From positions 30,750 to 94,749 of the forward strand of contig NZ_JASHIM010000018.1 in NCBI RefSeq assembly GCF_030733685.1: a DNA stretch of 64,000 nucleotides. The letters are read 5' to 3'. This document shows positions 8,731-19,065 of the stretch, in pieces. A program made the translations under genes and the position numbers. Within the stretch, counting starts at the first letter, position 1, and the number at the start of each line of letters is the position of its first letter. A model generated the notes under the pieces. That model was given only the letters and a program-made list of their open reading frames with translations. It searched no databases and was not told the DNA's origin. This DNA is from Roseovarius sp. MMSF_3281. Its GTDB lineage: Bacteria; Pseudomonadota; Alphaproteobacteria; Rhodobacterales; Rhodobacteraceae.

Positions 8731-10080
8731 TTAACCCTGAAGGTTGGTTTCCAACCAGTGTTCAAGCCAGTGGATATTGTAATCCCCGGTCAGGATATCC
8801 TCTTCCTGCAACAAGGCATGGAACAGCGGCACCGTGGTATCCACGCCATCCACAATCAATTCGCCCAGGGCGCGGTTCAGCCGCGTCAGGGCGCCTTGCC
8901 GGTCCTTTCCGTGCACGATGAGCTTGCCGATGAGGGAGTCATAGTAGGGCGGAATGCTGTAGCCATCGTAAAGCGCCGAATCCATCCGCACGCCAAGGCC
9001 GCCGGGTGCATGAAACTGGGTGATCTTGCCGGGGCGGGGCGAAAACTCGGGCAGTTTTTCGGCGTTGATCCGGACCTCGATGGCATGGCCATTGATTTGC
9101 AGGTCATCTTGGGTGAAGGACATCGGGTGCCCCTCGGCCACGCGGATTTGCTCCTGCACCAGATCGACACCGAAAATCGCCTCGGTCACCGGGTGTTCCA
9201 CCTGCAAACGGGTGTTCATCTCGATGAAATAAAACTCGCCGTTTTCATAGAGGAACTCGATGGTGCCCGCGCCGGTATAATTGATCTTGGCCACGGCATC
9301 GGCGCAAATCTTGCCGATCCGCGCGCGTTCTTCTTCGGAAATGCAGGGGCCGGGGGCCTCCTCGAACACTTTCTGGTGACGCCGCTGAAGTGAGCAATCC
9401 CGCTCACCCAGATGAACGGCGTTGCCCTTGCCATCGCCAAAGACCTGAATCTCGATGTGGCGCGGAGTAGTGAGGTATTTCTCGATATAGACCTCATCGT
9501 TGCCAAAGGCGGCCTTGCCTTCAGAGCGTGCGGTCATGAAGGCATGTTCCATCCCGGCGGCGTTTTGTGCCACCTTCATGCCGCGACCACCGCCACCGGC
9601 GGTGGCCTTGATGATTACCGGATACCCGATGTCCTCGCCCAATTTTTTGGCCTCTTCCAAAGAGGCGACACCACCGTCTGACCCGGGCACACAAGGCACG
9701 CCCAGTTGCTTCATGGTGTCCTTGGCGGTGATCTTGTCTCCCATGACGCGGATATGCTCGGCCGTGGGGCCGATAAAGGTCAGGTCATGATCCTCGACGA
9801 TCTGTACGAAGTTCGCGTTTTCCGACAAAAACCCATAGCCGGGGTGAATGGCCTGTGCGCCAGTCACCTCACAGGCCGCGATGATCGCCGGGATCGACAG
9901 GTAGCTATCGGTGCCCGGGGGCGGACCAATGCAAACCGATTCATCGGCCATGCGCACATGCATGGCATCGGCATCGGCGGTGGAATGCACGGCAACGGTT
10001 TGGATACCCATCTCACGCGCCGCACGAATGACGCGCAGGGCGATCTCACCACGGTTGGCGATCAGGATCTTGTCGAACAT
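8731..10080 (-). CDS. accC: Acetyl-CoA carboxylase, biotin carboxylase subunit
   Basis: AccC carboxylates biotin on AccB using ATP and bicarbonate, the first step of fatty-acid synthesis. The 449-aa ATP-grasp protein begins [20 protein letters not shown] and carries the glycine-rich ATP loop [12 protein letters not shown], the [12 protein letters not shown] active-site motif and the C-terminal carboxylase domain. It follows accB with a 10-base gap, the standard operon, and aat lies 193 bases downstream. Confidence 0.97.
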   Translation of the reverse strand: MFDKILIANRGEIALRVIRAAREMGIQTVAVHSTADADAMHVRMADESVCIGPPPGTDSYLSIPAIIAACEVTGAQAIHPGYGFLSENANFVQIVEDHDLTFIGPTAEHIRVMGDKITAKDTMKQLGVPCVPGSDGGVASLEEAKKLGEDIGYPVIIKATAGGGGRGMKVAQNAAGMEHAFMTARSEGKAAFGNDEVYIEKYLTTPRHIEIQVFGDGKGNAVHLGERDCSLQRRHQKVFEEAPGPCISEEERARIGKICADAVAKINYTGAGTIEFLYENGEFYFIEMNTRLQVEHPVTEAIFGVDLVQEQIRVAEGHPMSFTQDDLQINGHAIEVRINAEKLPEFSPRPGKITQFHAPGGLGVRMDSALYDGYSIPPYYDSLIGKLIVHGKDRQGALTRLNRALGELIVDGVDTTVPLFHALLQEEDILTGDYNIHWLEHWLETNLQG

Positions 10081-10090
10081 GAGGCGATCC

Positions 10091-10591
10091 TTATTCGATA
10101 ATCATCAAGGGCGCGCCATATTCCACGGCGGCACCATCTTCGACCAGAATACGCTTCACCGTGCCACCGCGCGGGGCGGGGATGTGGTTCATGGTCTTCA
10201 TTGCCTCGACGATCAGCAGGGTATCACCTTCGGCCACCTTGTCACCCACACTGACAAACGAGGGCGCACCGGGTTCGGCCTGCATGTAAACAGTGCCTAC
10301 CATAGGCGATGTCACGGCACCGGGGTGGCTTGCCGGGTCTTCGAAAGGTGCGCTTTCGGCTGGGGCTGCGGCAGGGGCCGCTGCGGCAGGCGCCTCAGGT
10401 GCGGCTGCGGGGGCAGGGGCAGCGGCGCTGACTTGAGCTACAACCTCCTGACGGCGGCTGACCTTGACGTTGAGCGTATCGTTTTCGCCATAGTCCCGCT
10501 TGACCGCGAGTTCCGTCAAGTCGTTGTCATTCAGGACTTCGGCAAGAGCTTTGATAAAGGCGACATCTGCGTCATGGGTTTTGTTCGGCAT
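10091..10591 (-). CDS. accB: Biotin carboxyl carrier protein of acetyl-CoA carboxylase
   Basis: A 166-aa carrier: an N-terminal region (about 1-55), an Ala/Pro-rich flexible linker (about 56-90) and a C-terminal biotinyl domain with the attachment motif EAMKTMN, the biotinylated lysine being K132. ATG 10591 gives the family N-terminus [16 protein letters not shown]; the open frame continues to 10639 without support. It is first in the accB-accC unit, so the promoter should be in 10592-10761. Confidence 0.95.
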   Translation of the reverse strand: MPNKTHDADVAFIKALAEVLNDNDLTELAVKRDYGENDTLNVKVSRRQEVVAQVSAAAPAPAAAPEAPAAAAPAAAPAESAPFEDPASHPGAVTSPMVGTVYMQAEPGAPSFVSVGDKVAEGDTLLIVEAMKTMNHIPAPRGGTVKRILVEDGAAVEYGAPLMIIE

Positions 10592-10761
10592 CGGGTTCCT
10601 CGACCGTTGCAGCGAAAATTTAACTACCGCCGCGTTCATTGTTGTGGCCGCTTATAGGGCAAGCGCTTGCCCTAGAAAAGCAGGCAATCGACCTGCAAAA
10701 TGGGGTAATCCGTGGCGGAATGCGAGGGGGAATTTCAAAAAAGCTTACCCTGCGTCCGCTA

Positions 10762-11304
10762 TTATAACGGCATACCGGATAATTTGGCCACCAACTCGGC
10801 CAGTTTGCGCGCCCCGAACTTCTCCAAAAGCCGTGCGCGATACACCTCGACCGTGCGGTAACTCAGTCCCAACTCCAGGCCGACCTCCTTCGAGGTCAGC
10901 CCCCGACATGTCAGGATGGCCACTTCCCGCTCTCGCTGTGTCAACTCCACGAGGGGGCGTTCCTCCGACAAATCGGCAAATGACCATATTCCGCGCTGAA
11001 ACGGATCATCCGGCGTCAGGGATTGTCCCCGCACCCGGCACCAGAACAACTCTCCGTTGCGGCGCTTCATGACCCTTTCGTCGGAATAGTGCCCGGTTTC
11101 GCGCATGGCGGCAAGGGCACGCTCACCGATCCGGCTATAGTCTTCGATCGACGGGTAATAGCGCGCTAAGGGCACGCAGGCATAATCCGCCGGGTCATCG
11201 CCAAAAATCGCGGCGAATTGCAGGTTCACGTGTTGGATGATCCGCTTTTCCAAAACGGCAAGGCCCACCGGGGCATGATCAAAGGCAAGCGCGGTCATCT
11301 CCAT
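10762..11304 (-). CDS. PAS-LuxR family transcriptional regulator
   Basis: A 180-aa regulator with an N-terminal PAS-like sensor (about residues 5-105, including the MKRRNGELFWCRVRGQSLTP segment typical of PAS cores) and a C-terminal LuxR-type helix-turn-helix (LTQREREVAILTCRGLTSKEVG...YRTVEVYRARLLEKF). There is no receiver domain, so it is not a classic response regulator. Ligand and targets are unknown. ATG 11304 has AAGG upstream; ATG 11298 is an alternative. It is divergent from the queuosine operon but the two are not obviously functionally linked. Confidence 0.85.
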   Translation of the reverse strand: MEMTALAFDHAPVGLAVLEKRIIQHVNLQFAAIFGDDPADYACVPLARYYPSIEDYSRIGERALAAMRETGHYSDERVMKRRNGELFWCRVRGQSLTPDDPFQRGIWSFADLSEERPLVELTQREREVAILTCRGLTSKEVGLELGLSYRTVEVYRARLLEKFGARKLAELVAKLSGMPL

Positions 11305-11390
11305 GCCTGCCTTATGCCCGCTAAACACTGCATATGCAAAGGCCCGGCGCTTGCAAACAAGGGCCAAACGCCTTAGATGCGCCGCATCAT

Positions 11391-11426
11391 GCGGTCGCAG
11401 CCTACCCGCTCAAAACAAAACAAGGA
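11391..11426 (+). promoter_or_regulatory. preQ1-I riboswitch (translational type) before queC
   Basis: GCGG (11391-11394) pairs with CCGC (11405-11408 region) around the loop TCGCAGCCTAC, followed by an A-rich tail AAAACAAAACAAGGA whose AAGGA is the queC ribosome-binding site. The order GGTCGCAG, short stem, AACAAAACAAGG is nearly the same as the well-studied Thermoanaerobacter preQ1-I aptamer. The loop AGCCT can pair with AGGACT (11423-11428) to close the pseudoknot, which would hide the SD when preQ1 is bound. Cognate control of queuosine synthesis genes is the expected role. Confidence 0.9.
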
Positions 11427-11434
11427 CTAATATT

Positions 11435-12133
11435 ATGAGAACTCTTGTCATCTGCTCAGGCGGGCTGGATTCTGTCACGCTTGCCTATAAGGTCGCCACC
11501 GAACGCAGTTTGGTGGGGCTGCTTTCTTTCGACTATGGCCAACGTCATGCCAAGGAACTGGACTCCGCCGCCGCCTGCGCTGCGCGGCTTGGCGTGCCGC
11601 ATCACGTTATCGACATCCGCAATGTCGGCGCGGCGCTGTCCGGTTCGGCGCTCACCGACGAACTGGATGTTCCCGATGGCCACTATGCCGAAGACACCAT
11701 GAAGGTCACGGTGGTCCCCAACCGCAACGCCATCATGCTGGCGATCGCCTTCGGTATGGCCTCGGCGCAAAAGGTTGATGCGGTGGCCGCCGCCGTCCAT
11801 GGGGGCGATCACTTCATCTACCCCGATTGCCGCCCCGGCTTCATCGAGGCTTTCCAGAGGATGGAAGACAAGGCCCTCGAAGGCATGGGGGAGGTCGAAC
11901 TTTACACTCCCTTCGTCACCATCTCGAAGGCCGAAATCGTCACGGAAGGGGCCAAGCACAACACCCCCTTTGCCGAAACATGGTCCTGCTACAAGGGCGG
12001 CGAGGTGCATTGCGGGCGTTGCGGCACCTGCGTGGAACGGCGCGAGGCCTTCCATCTTGCCGGCATCGACGACCCCACCGAGTACGCCGATCCCGATTAT
12101 TGGCGGCAAGCCACCCGAACGGAGGGTGCGTGA
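11435..12133 (+). CDS. queC: 7-cyano-7-deazaguanine synthase
   Basis: QueC converts 7-carboxy-7-deazaguanine to preQ0 with ATP and ammonia. The 232-aa protein has the PP-loop SGGLDS at its N-terminus and a zinc site near the C-terminus with spacing C-x8-C-x2-C-x2-C in SCYKGGEVHCGRCGTC. ATG 11435 follows AAGGA (11422-11426), which is part of the preQ1 riboswitch. It is first of four queuosine-precursor genes and overlaps queD by one base (TGATG). Confidence 0.97.
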   Translation: MRTLVICSGGLDSVTLAYKVATERSLVGLLSFDYGQRHAKELDSAAACAARLGVPHHVIDIRNVGAALSGSALTDELDVPDGHYAEDTMKVTVVPNRNAIMLAIAFGMASAQKVDAVAAAVHGGDHFIYPDCRPGFIEAFQRMEDKALEGMGEVELYTPFVTISKAEIVTEGAKHNTPFAETWSCYKGGEVHCGRCGTCVERREAFHLAGIDDPTEYADPDYWRQATRTEGA

Positions 12134-12489
12134 TGTATACGATCACCAAGGAATTCCACTTTTCCGCCTCGCATCAGTTGTTTGGCGTGCCGGAAGGTCA
12201 CCAATGCGCCCGCCTGCATGGTCACAACTACATCGTGGTGGTGGAACTCAAGGCGGCGGAACTGAACGCGTGTGGCTTCGTGCGCGACTACCTCGATCTC
12301 GCCCCGCTTAAACGCTATATCGACGATGAGCTGGATCACCGGCACCTCAACGACGTGCTTGGCGATGACATGGTCACCGCCGAGCGCATGGCTAAGCATT
12401 TCTACGACTGGTGCCATGCCAAATGGCCCGAAGTCAGTGCCGTAAAGGTCAGCGAAACTCCCAAGACATGGGCGGAATACAGGCCGTGA
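12133..12489 (+). CDS. queD: 6-carboxy-5,6,7,8-tetrahydropterin synthase
   Basis: QueD makes 6-carboxytetrahydropterin from dihydroneopterin triphosphate, the step before QueE. The 118-aa protein has the zinc-binding histidines in FSASHQL and LHGHNY, the catalytic Cys in HQCARLHGH and the DHRHLND motif. It starts within the queC stop (TGATG) and its TGA overlaps the GTG start of queE, so the four genes appear translationally coupled. Confidence 0.96.
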   Translation: MYTITKEFHFSASHQLFGVPEGHQCARLHGHNYIVVVELKAAELNACGFVRDYLDLAPLKRYIDDELDHRHLNDVLGDDMVTAERMAKHFYDWCHAKWPEVSAVKVSETPKTWAEYRP

Positions 12490-13214
12490 GCGACCAAGAC
12501 ACAATTCGGGTGTCCGAGATTTTCGGGCCGACCATTCAGGGCGAAGGCGCCCTGATCGGCGTGCCCACGGTTTTCGTGCGCACCGGCGGCTGTGACTATC
12601 GCTGTAGCTGGTGCGACAGCATGCACGCCGTCGATAGCGCCTATCGCGAAACGTGGAAACCCATGCAGGCCAAGGACGTGATGGCCGAGGTGGAACGCCT
12701 CTCCGGCGGCGCGCCCCTCATGGTCACGCTCTCAGGTGGCAACCCGGCGATTCAACCCTTCGGCCCACTGATCAAGGTGGGCCGCGCGCGCGGCTATCGC
12801 TTTGGCCTCGAAACCCAAGGCAGCGTGGCGCGTGATTGGTTTGCCGATCTTGATATGCTGGTGCTAAGCCCCAAGCCGCCTTCGAGCCAGATGGAAGTGG
12901 ATTGGGATATATTCGATACTTGCATCAAAGCCGGCCGGGGGGCTGAAACAGTCCTGAAAATCGTGATCTTTGACGAGGTGGATTACCTATGGGCCCGTGA
13001 CGTGGCCGCGCGCTACCCCGATTTGCCAATCTACCTGCAACCCGGCAATCACACACCACCGCCGCCCGAGGATGACACCGCAGTGGTCGACCAAGAGGGT
13101 GTCGATGCGCGCATGCGCTGGCTGGTGGACCGGGTGATTGCGGACAAATGGTACGAGGCCCGTGTTTTGCCGCAGCTGCATGTCATGCTCTGGGGCAACA
13201 AGCGCGGCGTTTGA
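12486..13214 (+). CDS. queE: 7-carboxy-7-deazaguanine synthase
   Basis: QueE is a radical-SAM enzyme that contracts the pterin ring to 7-carboxy-7-deazaguanine. The 242-aa protein has [15 protein letters not shown] followed by the cluster motif C-x3-C-x2-C in [10 protein letters not shown] chose GTG 12486, which overlaps the queD stop as GTGA; an in-frame ATG at 12468 would add six residues. The remaining TIM-barrel features ([16 protein letters not shown]) are intact. Confidence 0.95.
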   Translation: MSDQDTIRVSEIFGPTIQGEGALIGVPTVFVRTGGCDYRCSWCDSMHAVDSAYRETWKPMQAKDVMAEVERLSGGAPLMVTLSGGNPAIQPFGPLIKVGRARGYRFGLETQGSVARDWFADLDMLVLSPKPPSSQMEVDWDIFDTCIKAGRGAETVLKIVIFDEVDYLWARDVAARYPDLPIYLQPGNHTPPPPEDDTAVVDQEGVDARMRWLVDRVIADKWYEARVLPQLHVMLWGNKRGV

Positions 13215-13227
13215 GGAGAGAAAGACA

Positions 13228-13692
13228 ATGAGCGACGATATCTACAAGAATCTCAAGCAGTTGGGTGGCGATACGGTACAGCCGCAAAGCCCCGAAGAGG
13301 CCGAACTGGAACGCGTACAAAACCCACAGGCCGACGTGGCCTATAACGTGCGTTTCGTGTGCCCGGAGTTCACCTCGCTTTGCCCGATGACCGGACAGCC
13401 CGATTTCGCCCATCTGGTGATTGACTACGTGCCGGGCGAGTGGCTGGTGGAAAGCAAATCGCTCAAGCTGTTTCTTACCAGCTTTCGCAACCACGGTGCC
13501 TTTCACGAGGATTGCACCGTGACGATTGCCCGCCGCCTGGCCGATTTTCTTGAACCGAAATGGCTGCGCATTGGGGGCTATTGGTACCCGCGCGGCGGCA
13601 TCCCCATCGACGTCTTTTACCAAACCGGGCCACAGCCCGAAGGCGTCTGGCTTCCAGATCAGGGCGTTCCTCCCTATCGCGGGCGGGGGTAA
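13228..13692 (+). CDS. queF: NADPH-dependent 7-cyano-7-deazaguanine reductase
   Basis: QueF reduces preQ0 to preQ1, the product sensed by the riboswitch upstream of queC, so this operon contains both the pathway and a feedback sensor. The 154-aa unimodular form has the nucleophile C52 in [12 protein letters not shown], the nearby Asp (D59 region) and the substrate-binding [15 protein letters not shown] motif. ATG 13228 follows GAGGAGAG. A perfect palindrome lies 46 bases after the stop. Confidence 0.96.
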   Translation: MSDDIYKNLKQLGGDTVQPQSPEEAELERVQNPQADVAYNVRFVCPEFTSLCPMTGQPDFAHLVIDYVPGEWLVESKSLKLFLTSFRNHGAFHEDCTVTIARRLADFLEPKWLRIGGYWYPRGGIPIDVFYQTGPQPEGVWLPDQGVPPYRGRG

Positions 13693-13738
13693 ATGCGTTA
13701 CGGGAATGCCGGTGCAAGCCGTTTCGAAACTGCGTAAT

Positions 13739-13762
13739 CCAAGCCCGTTCGAACGGGCTTGG
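13739..13762. terminator. Palindrome between convergent queF and lipoprotein gene
   Basis: CCAAGCCCGTTC and GAACGGGCTTGG form a perfect 12-bp inverted repeat with no loop spacer. There is no T-tract on either side, so it may act as a bidirectional, T-less terminator or an RNA-end stabiliser for the two convergent genes. Confidence 0.55.
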
Positions 13763-13782
13763 TATCCTGAATTTGCGTTAAA

Positions 13783-14055
13783 TTACCGACAGGGGGCGCG
13801 ATAATAGGTGCCATCACCATTGGCATAGGCACATTGATTGTTGGCCCGGTGCCGGGCCACCAAGGCCCCTGCCGCGGCCCCCGCAAGGGTCGACACCACG
13901 ACCCAGTCATTGTCGGCGCCAAGCACCTTGGCGCTGACAAGGCCAAGCCCCCCGCCCACAAGGGCCCCTGTCATTTCGCGTTCTTGTTCGGCCGACATGC
14001 AACCGGCAACACCCATCATGGCCACAAGGCCAAGCGCTTTCAGGCTGATCTTCAT
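13783..14055 (-). CDS. Small lipoprotein with glycine-zipper-like segment
   Basis: A 90-aa predicted lipoprotein. The signal MKISLKALGLVAMMG ends in lipobox VAGC, so acylation at that Cys is expected. The mature part has a Gly/Ala-rich hydrophobic stretch (ALVGGGLGLVSAKVLG, STLAGAAAGALVA) like outer-membrane glycine-zipper lipoproteins, and a C-terminal Cys pair (NQCAYANGDGTYYRAPCR). ATG 14055 has GGAG upstream. Function unknown; an envelope role is inferred only from the signal. Confidence 0.8.
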   Translation of the reverse strand: MKISLKALGLVAMMGVAGCMSAEQEREMTGALVGGGLGLVSAKVLGADNDWVVVSTLAGAAAGALVARHRANNQCAYANGDGTYYRAPCR

Positions 14056-14204
14056 GGTAACTCCTTCGCCACTCGATTGACCGCTCCAGTCTAGCACAAA
14101 CGCGTGAAAAAAAACGCGGTAAAACCCATGGAGATGGGCGAATAGTTGCCATAGAGGGGCGGGGTTCAATCAGTTCAACTGCGCGGTTCGTCTGAGTGTT
14201 CCAA

Positions 14205-14236
14205 CAAAAATCGGGCCGGTCAAACTCCGGCCCGAT
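14205..14236 (-). terminator. Intrinsic terminator after acs
   Basis: ATCGGGCCGG (14210-14219) and CCGGCCCGAT (14227-14236) form a perfect 10-bp stem. On the minus strand the stem is followed by TTTTTGTT, so it ends transcripts from acs. Confidence 0.92.
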
Positions 14237-14279
14237 AGAAAGGTTAGACCGGCCCGGGTGGGCCGCTTCACAGGGAAGG

Positions 14280-16232
14280 TTATTCGTCGCGGTTCATGCG
14301 GTTTTCGATCAGCTCATCCACAACGCTGGGGTCGGCCAGCGTCGAGGTATCGCCAAGACTACCATAGTCGTTCTCGGCGATCTTGCGCAGGATACGGCGC
14401 ATGATCTTGCCTGAACGAGTCTTGGGCAGGCCGGGGGCCCATTGAATAAGATCGGGCGCCGCAATCGGGCCAATCTCTTGGCGAACCCAAGTCCGAAGCT
14501 CCTTGCGCAGCTCTTCTGTGGGCTCTTCGCCGGACATCAGTGTGACATAGCAATAGATGCCTTGCCCTTTGATATCATGAGGATAGCCAACCACCGCGGC
14601 CTCGGCCACTTTCGAGTGGGCGACCAATGCGCTTTCCACTTCGGCGGTGCCCATCCGGTGGCCCGACACGTTGATCACGTCGTCCACACGTCCGGTAATC
14701 CAGTAATCGCCATCCTCGTCGCGGCGGCAACCGTCACCCGCGAAATAATAGCCTTTGTAGTCCGAGAAATAGGTTTTCTCGAACCTCTCATGGTCGCCCC
14801 AAACGGTACGCATCTGACCGGGCCAGCTGCCTTTCATGCAAAGCACGCCTTCGGCCGGGTACTCGTGGATTTCCTCACCGCTGGTCGGCTCAAGCACCAC
14901 GGGCTGTACGCCAAAGAAGGGTTTCATGGCCGAGCCGGGCTTGGTGGCGTGGGCGCCGGGCAGGGGAGTCATCATATGGCCGCCGGTCTCGGTCTGCCAC
15001 CACGTGTCGACGATCGGGCAGTTCCCATTGCCCACAACCTCGTTGTACCAGTTCCAGGCTTCGGGGTTGATCGGTTCACCCACTGTGCCCAGAACCTTGA
15101 GGTCGCTGAGGTCGTATTTGTCAACGAATTCAGTACCCTGCCCCATAAGCGCACGGATCGCGGTGGGGGCGGTATAAAACTGATTAACCTTGTGTTTTTC
15201 GCACACGGCCCAGAACCGGCCAGCATCCGGATAGGTCGGCACACCTTCGAACATCAGCGTTGTCGCGCCATTGGCGAGCGGGCCATAGACGATATAGCTG
15301 TGGCCGGTGACCCAGCCCACGTCGGCAGTACACCAGAAGATATCGCCTTCGTGGTAGTCGAAGGTGATTTCATGAGTCATGGATGCCCAAACCAGATAAC
15401 CACCGGTCGTATGGACCACGCCTTTGGGCTGGCCGGTCGAGCCGGAGGTGTAAAGGATGAACAGCGGGTCCTCGGCGTTCAGTTCTTCGGGCGGGCAATC
15501 GGCATCGACCTTTTCCAGCTCCTCATGCAGCCAGTAGTCATCGTTCGAGCGCCAAGCGATCTGATCGCCGGTATGCTTGACGACGAGGCATTTCACATCA
15601 TCCGTGTCATGCAAAAGCGCTTGGTTGACGTTGTCTTTCAGCTTGGTCCGGCGGCCACCACGCGGGGCGGTGTCGGCGGTGATCACCAGCTTGGCGTCAC
15701 AGCCATTGATCCGCGCGCCAAGCGCGTCGGGCGAGAAGCCCGCGAAAACGATCGAATGGATCGCACCGATGCGGGCACAGGCCAGCATGGCATAGGCCGC
15801 TTCCGGGATCATCGGCAGGTAGATCACCACGCGGTCGCCTTTGCCGATCCCGAGGTTCTTGAAAACATTGGCCATTTTGCAGACGTTTTCATGCAGCTCG
15901 TTATAGGTGATGTGCTGCGCTTCATCCGTCGGCTCATCGGGTTCCCAGATGATCGCGGTTTGATCGCCGCGCGTGGCAAGGTGCCGGTCGATACAGTTGG
16001 CCGCGACGTTCAGAGTGCCGTCTTCAAACCATTTGATGGACACATTACCGAAGTCGTAGTTGACGTTCTTGACCTTGGTGAAAGGTTTGATCCAGTCGAC
16101 ACGCTTGCCGTGCTCGTTCCAGAAGCCTTCAGGGTCATTGATGGACGCGGCGTACATTTCTTCGTATTTCGCGGCATCCACATGAGCGTTTGCGGCCATT
16201 TCAGAGGAGGGCGGATAAGTTTTGTCAGACAT
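14280..16232 (-). CDS. acs: Acetyl-CoA synthetase (AMP-forming)
   Basis: Acs activates acetate to acetyl-CoA through acetyl-AMP. The 650-aa protein has the P-loop [12 protein letters not shown], the hinge region [17 protein letters not shown] and the catalytic, acetylation-prone K609 in [14 protein letters not shown] 16232 is preferred over an upstream in-frame start at 16265 because AAAGG precedes it and MSDKTYPPS is family-like. It is 88 bases downstream of livF on the same strand, so it may be read from the transporter operon as well as from its own promoter. A strong terminator follows. Confidence 0.97.
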   Translation of the reverse strand: MSDKTYPPSSEMAANAHVDAAKYEEMYAASINDPEGFWNEHGKRVDWIKPFTKVKNVNYDFGNVSIKWFEDGTLNVAANCIDRHLATRGDQTAIIWEPDEPTDEAQHITYNELHENVCKMANVFKNLGIGKGDRVVIYLPMIPEAAYAMLACARIGAIHSIVFAGFSPDALGARINGCDAKLVITADTAPRGGRRTKLKDNVNQALLHDTDDVKCLVVKHTGDQIAWRSNDDYWLHEELEKVDADCPPEELNAEDPLFILYTSGSTGQPKGVVHTTGGYLVWASMTHEITFDYHEGDIFWCTADVGWVTGHSYIVYGPLANGATTLMFEGVPTYPDAGRFWAVCEKHKVNQFYTAPTAIRALMGQGTEFVDKYDLSDLKVLGTVGEPINPEAWNWYNEVVGNGNCPIVDTWWQTETGGHMMTPLPGAHATKPGSAMKPFFGVQPVVLEPTSGEEIHEYPAEGVLCMKGSWPGQMRTVWGDHERFEKTYFSDYKGYYFAGDGCRRDEDGDYWITGRVDDVINVSGHRMGTAEVESALVAHSKVAEAAVVGYPHDIKGQGIYCYVTLMSGEEPTEELRKELRTWVRQEIGPIAAPDLIQWAPGLPKTRSGKIMRRILRKIAENDYGSLGDTSTLADPSVVDELIENRMNRDE

Positions 16233-16320
16233 GTCAGACCTTTGGCTTTTTGAAAATTCGGTCAATGGTTAGGGGCCTGCCCGGTGGGATGCAACCCTAG
16301 GTGGGGCAGGTGTTCGCGCG

Positions 16321-17076
16321 TCAGATGGCCAGATACTCGGCCCGAAGCTCTTCGTTTTCAAGAACTTCCGCCGCCGCTCCATCAAAGACGATTGAGCCGG
16401 TGTCGAGGATGACCGCGCGGTCGGCAAGTTCAAGCGCGCGCACCGCGTTCTGCTCAACCAGAACCGTCGTAATGCCCTGTTCCTTGATGATGCGGAGCGT
16501 TTTCTCGATCTCGTCCACAATCACCGGGGCAAGGCCCTCGTAGGGTTCGTCCAGCAACAAGACCTTGATGTCACGAGCCAAGGCACGGGCGATTGCCAGC
16601 ATTTGTTGTTCGCCACCCGAAAGGGTCACGCCCTCTTGCCTGCGGCGTTCCCCGAGACGAGGGAACAACTCGTAAAGGCGGTCGATCGACCAACCGATAG
16701 GCGGGGCAATCTGGGCAAGTTGCAGATTTTCTTCCACCGTCAGGCCGGGAATGATGCAGCGGTCCTCGGGTACAAGGCCGATCCCGGCGACGGCCGCCTG
16801 ATGGCTTTTCATATTGTGAAGCGGCTGGTGGTCCAGCCAGATCTCACCATGGTTGACCTGCGGACTGTCCATCCGTGCGATCGAGCGCAGGGTAGTGGTT
16901 TTCCCGGCACCGTTACGCCCCAGAAGGGCAAGGATTTCGCCTTCGTGGACGTTGAAGCTGATGCCTTGAACGATATAGCTTTCGCCATAGTAGGATTGCA
17001 TTTCCCACACCGACAGGAAGGCCGGGGCGGTTTCGGCGTAGTTCTTGCCCTTGGAGAAGTCGGGTTTGACGTTCAT
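16321..17076 (-). CDS. livF: Branched-chain amino acid-type ABC transporter ATP-binding protein LivF
   Basis: The second ATPase of a Liv-type uptake system. The 251-aa protein has Walker A GRNGAGKTTT, signature LSGGEQQMLAIARAL, Walker B VLLLDEPYEGL and the H-loop region. An N-terminal extension of about 25 residues (NVKPDFSKGKNYAETAPAF) is longer than in typical LivF. It lies 15 bases after livG. Substrate cannot be read from the ATPase; the context next to acs and a short-chain-fatty-acyl-type regulator makes a small carboxylate as likely as amino acids. Confidence 0.9.
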   Translation of the reverse strand: MNVKPDFSKGKNYAETAPAFLSVWEMQSYYGESYIVQGISFNVHEGEILALLGRNGAGKTTTLRSIARMDSPQVNHGEIWLDHQPLHNMKSHQAAVAGIGLVPEDRCIIPGLTVEENLQLAQIAPPIGWSIDRLYELFPRLGERRRQEGVTLSGGEQQMLAIARALARDIKVLLLDEPYEGLAPVIVDEIEKTLRIIKEQGITTVLVEQNAVRALELADRAVILDTGSIVFDGAAAEVLENEELRAEYLAI

Positions 17077-17091
17077 CTCGTGATCTCCTTT

Positions 17092-17847
17092 TTACGCCGT
17101 TTCGCCAAGATAGGCTTCGCGCACCTTCGGGTGGCCCTTGATCTTGTCCGGCGTATCTTCGACCAGCGGTGTGCCCTGGGCCAGAACGGTGATCCGCTCG
17201 GCAAGGCTGAATACCACGTGCATATCGTGTTCGATGATGGCGATGGTGATATCACGCTCGTCCTTGATCTGCTTGAGCAGGTCGATCGTGTTGTTGGTAT
17301 CGGCCCGCGCCATGCCGGCGGTTGGTTCGTCCAGCAGCAGAAGCCGAGGCTCCTGCGCCAGACACATGCCGATCTCAAGGCGCCGTTTGTCACCGCGGCT
17401 CATCGAGGCCGAGTGCATGTGGCGCTTGTCGGCCATGTTCAGGCTTTCAAGCATGTTTTCCGCCTGATCCACGATCTCTTTCTCGTTCGCGGTATCCTCC
17501 ACGGCGTGCATGCGGAAGGCGCCGTCGCGTCTGGCGAAGATTGGGATCATCATGTTCTCCAGAACGCTCAGATCACCGAAGATTTCCGGTGTCTGGAATA
17601 CCCGTGAGATTCCCATCTGGTTGATCTCATAGGGTTTGCGGCCCAGAACGCTTTGCCCGTCGAACATGACGCTGCCCGTATCGGGGATCAGCTTACCAAC
17701 CAGACAGTTGAGCAGGGTGGATTTGCCCGCCCCGTTGGGGCCGATGATCGCGTGGCATGAGTTTTCTGCCACGCTGAGGTTGACGTCGCCCAGGGCCTGA
17801 AGGCCACCGAAGCGTTTGTTGACGTCCTTGACTTCAAGAATGCCCAT
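17092..17847 (-). CDS. livG: Branched-chain amino acid-type ABC transporter ATP-binding protein LivG
   Basis: First ATPase of the Liv-type system, 251 aa. Walker A is GPNGAGKSTLLN and Walker B LLLLDEPTAGM. The ABC signature reads MSRGDKRRLEIG rather than LSGGQ-like; a substituted signature before an RRLEIG tail is seen in some LivG/UrtD branches, so it need not mean loss of activity. It is 12 bases after livM. Confidence 0.9.
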   Translation of the reverse strand: MGILEVKDVNKRFGGLQALGDVNLSVAENSCHAIIGPNGAGKSTLLNCLVGKLIPDTGSVMFDGQSVLGRKPYEINQMGISRVFQTPEIFGDLSVLENMMIPIFARRDGAFRMHAVEDTANEKEIVDQAENMLESLNMADKRHMHSASMSRGDKRRLEIGMCLAQEPRLLLLDEPTAGMARADTNNTIDLLKQIKDERDITIAIIEHDMHVVFSLAERITVLAQGTPLVEDTPDKIKGHPKVREAYLGETA

Positions 17848-17859
17848 CGTTGGCCCTCC

Positions 17860-19062
17860 TTATTCTGCGGGTTCGGTGCTGGTGGATTTTTCGGACTTGT
17901 CGTCGGCTTTCTTGCGTCCGAAGAGGCGCGAAATCCGTTGACCGGCCTCGACCAGACCACCGGGCAGGAAAATGACAACCAGCATGAACATCAGGCCCAG
18001 CGTAAGGTGCCACCCCTTGCCGATGAAGGGGTAAATCAAGGTTACGATCAGGTCCTCAAGGCCATCGGGCAGGAAGGCGAACCAGCCATGCAGGATGTCC
18101 GAGTTGATCTTGGACAGGATGTTTTCCATGTATTTGATCAGACCTGCACCAAGGACCGGACCGATCAGGGTGCCGACACCGCCGAGAATGGTCATCAACA
18201 CCACCTCACCCGAGGCGGTCCAGAACATGCGCTCGGCACCGGCAAGAGGGTCCATGGCGGCCATCAGGCCACCGGCCAGACCGGCATACATGCCCGAGAT
18301 CACAAAGGCCGCCAAAGTATAGGGTCGTGCGTTCAGGCCAGTATAGTAGAGGCGTTGTTGGTTCGATTTGATTGCCCGCAACATCATGCCGAATGGCGAA
18401 CGGAAGATGCGGATCGACAGGTAGAACGATAGCAGCATGATGATGGCGCAAAAGTAATAACCGTTCGAGAAAGTGAACGCCCAATCGCCGATCTCAAGTT
18501 GCGAACTTCCGCGCATTTCCATGCCGAAAAAGCCCGGAACCGGGATGTTGTCGCCTGTGGCCGCGCCATCAAGAACCCGCGGGTCATCAAGCGCCAGTTG
18601 CAAGCCGGTTTCGCCACCTGTAATCGGCGTCAGAACCGAGTAGGCCAAGGCATAGGTCATCTGTGCAAAGGCCAATGTCAGGATCGAGAAGTAGATGCCC
18701 GAGCGGCGCAGCGAAACATAGCCAATCACCAAGGCGAACAGACCTGCGGTGATCACCGACAAGATGATCGCCGGTACCACGTTCATGCTAAGCAGTTTGA
18801 ACATCCAGACGGCAGCGTATGAACCTACCCCAAGGAAGGCAGCATGTCCGAAGCTGAGGTATCCGGTCAGGCCGAAAAGAATGTTGAAGCCGATGGCGAA
18901 TATCCCGAAAATCACGAACCGTTGCATAAGGTCGGGGTAGCCGGCATTGAATTGAGCCATGGCAGACCCGACGGGGAAGGGATTCAGGATAAACGGAGCG
19001 AACAACGCTAGCGCCGCCACGAGGATCAAAAGCGAGGTGTCTTTCTTGTTGAGGCCTAGCAT
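17860..19062 (-). CDS. livM: Liv-type ABC transporter permease LivM
   Basis: A 400-aa inner-membrane permease with about 9-10 hydrophobic segments and the family motif [18 protein letters not shown] (shown in part) and [13 protein letters not shown] charged C-terminal tail ([19 protein letters not shown]) is unusual in length. Only 3 bases separate it from livH, so the pair is co-translated. Confidence 0.9.
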   Translation of the reverse strand: MLGLNKKDTSLLILVAALALFAPFILNPFPVGSAMAQFNAGYPDLMQRFVIFGIFAIGFNILFGLTGYLSFGHAAFLGVGSYAAVWMFKLLSMNVVPAIILSVITAGLFALVIGYVSLRRSGIYFSILTLAFAQMTYALAYSVLTPITGGETGLQLALDDPRVLDGAATGDNIPVPGFFGMEMRGSSQLEIGDWAFTFSNGYYFCAIIMLLSFYLSIRIFRSPFGMMLRAIKSNQQRLYYTGLNARPYTLAAFVISGMYAGLAGGLMAAMDPLAGAERMFWTASGEVVLMTILGGVGTLIGPVLGAGLIKYMENILSKINSDILHGWFAFLPDGLEDLIVTLIYPFIGKGWHLTLGLMFMLVVIFLPGGLVEAGQRISRLFGRKKADDKSEKSTSTEPAE

Positions 19063-19065
19063 GGA

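Noticed and set aside
14442..16253. 603-codon plus-strand frame opposite acs
   Set aside because: Antisense shadow of acs, whose motifs are complete.
17386..17400. Non-canonical LivG signature MSRGD as a sign of a dead ATPase
   Set aside because: Walker A, Walker B and the RRLEIG tail are intact, and LivG/UrtD branches vary at this motif.
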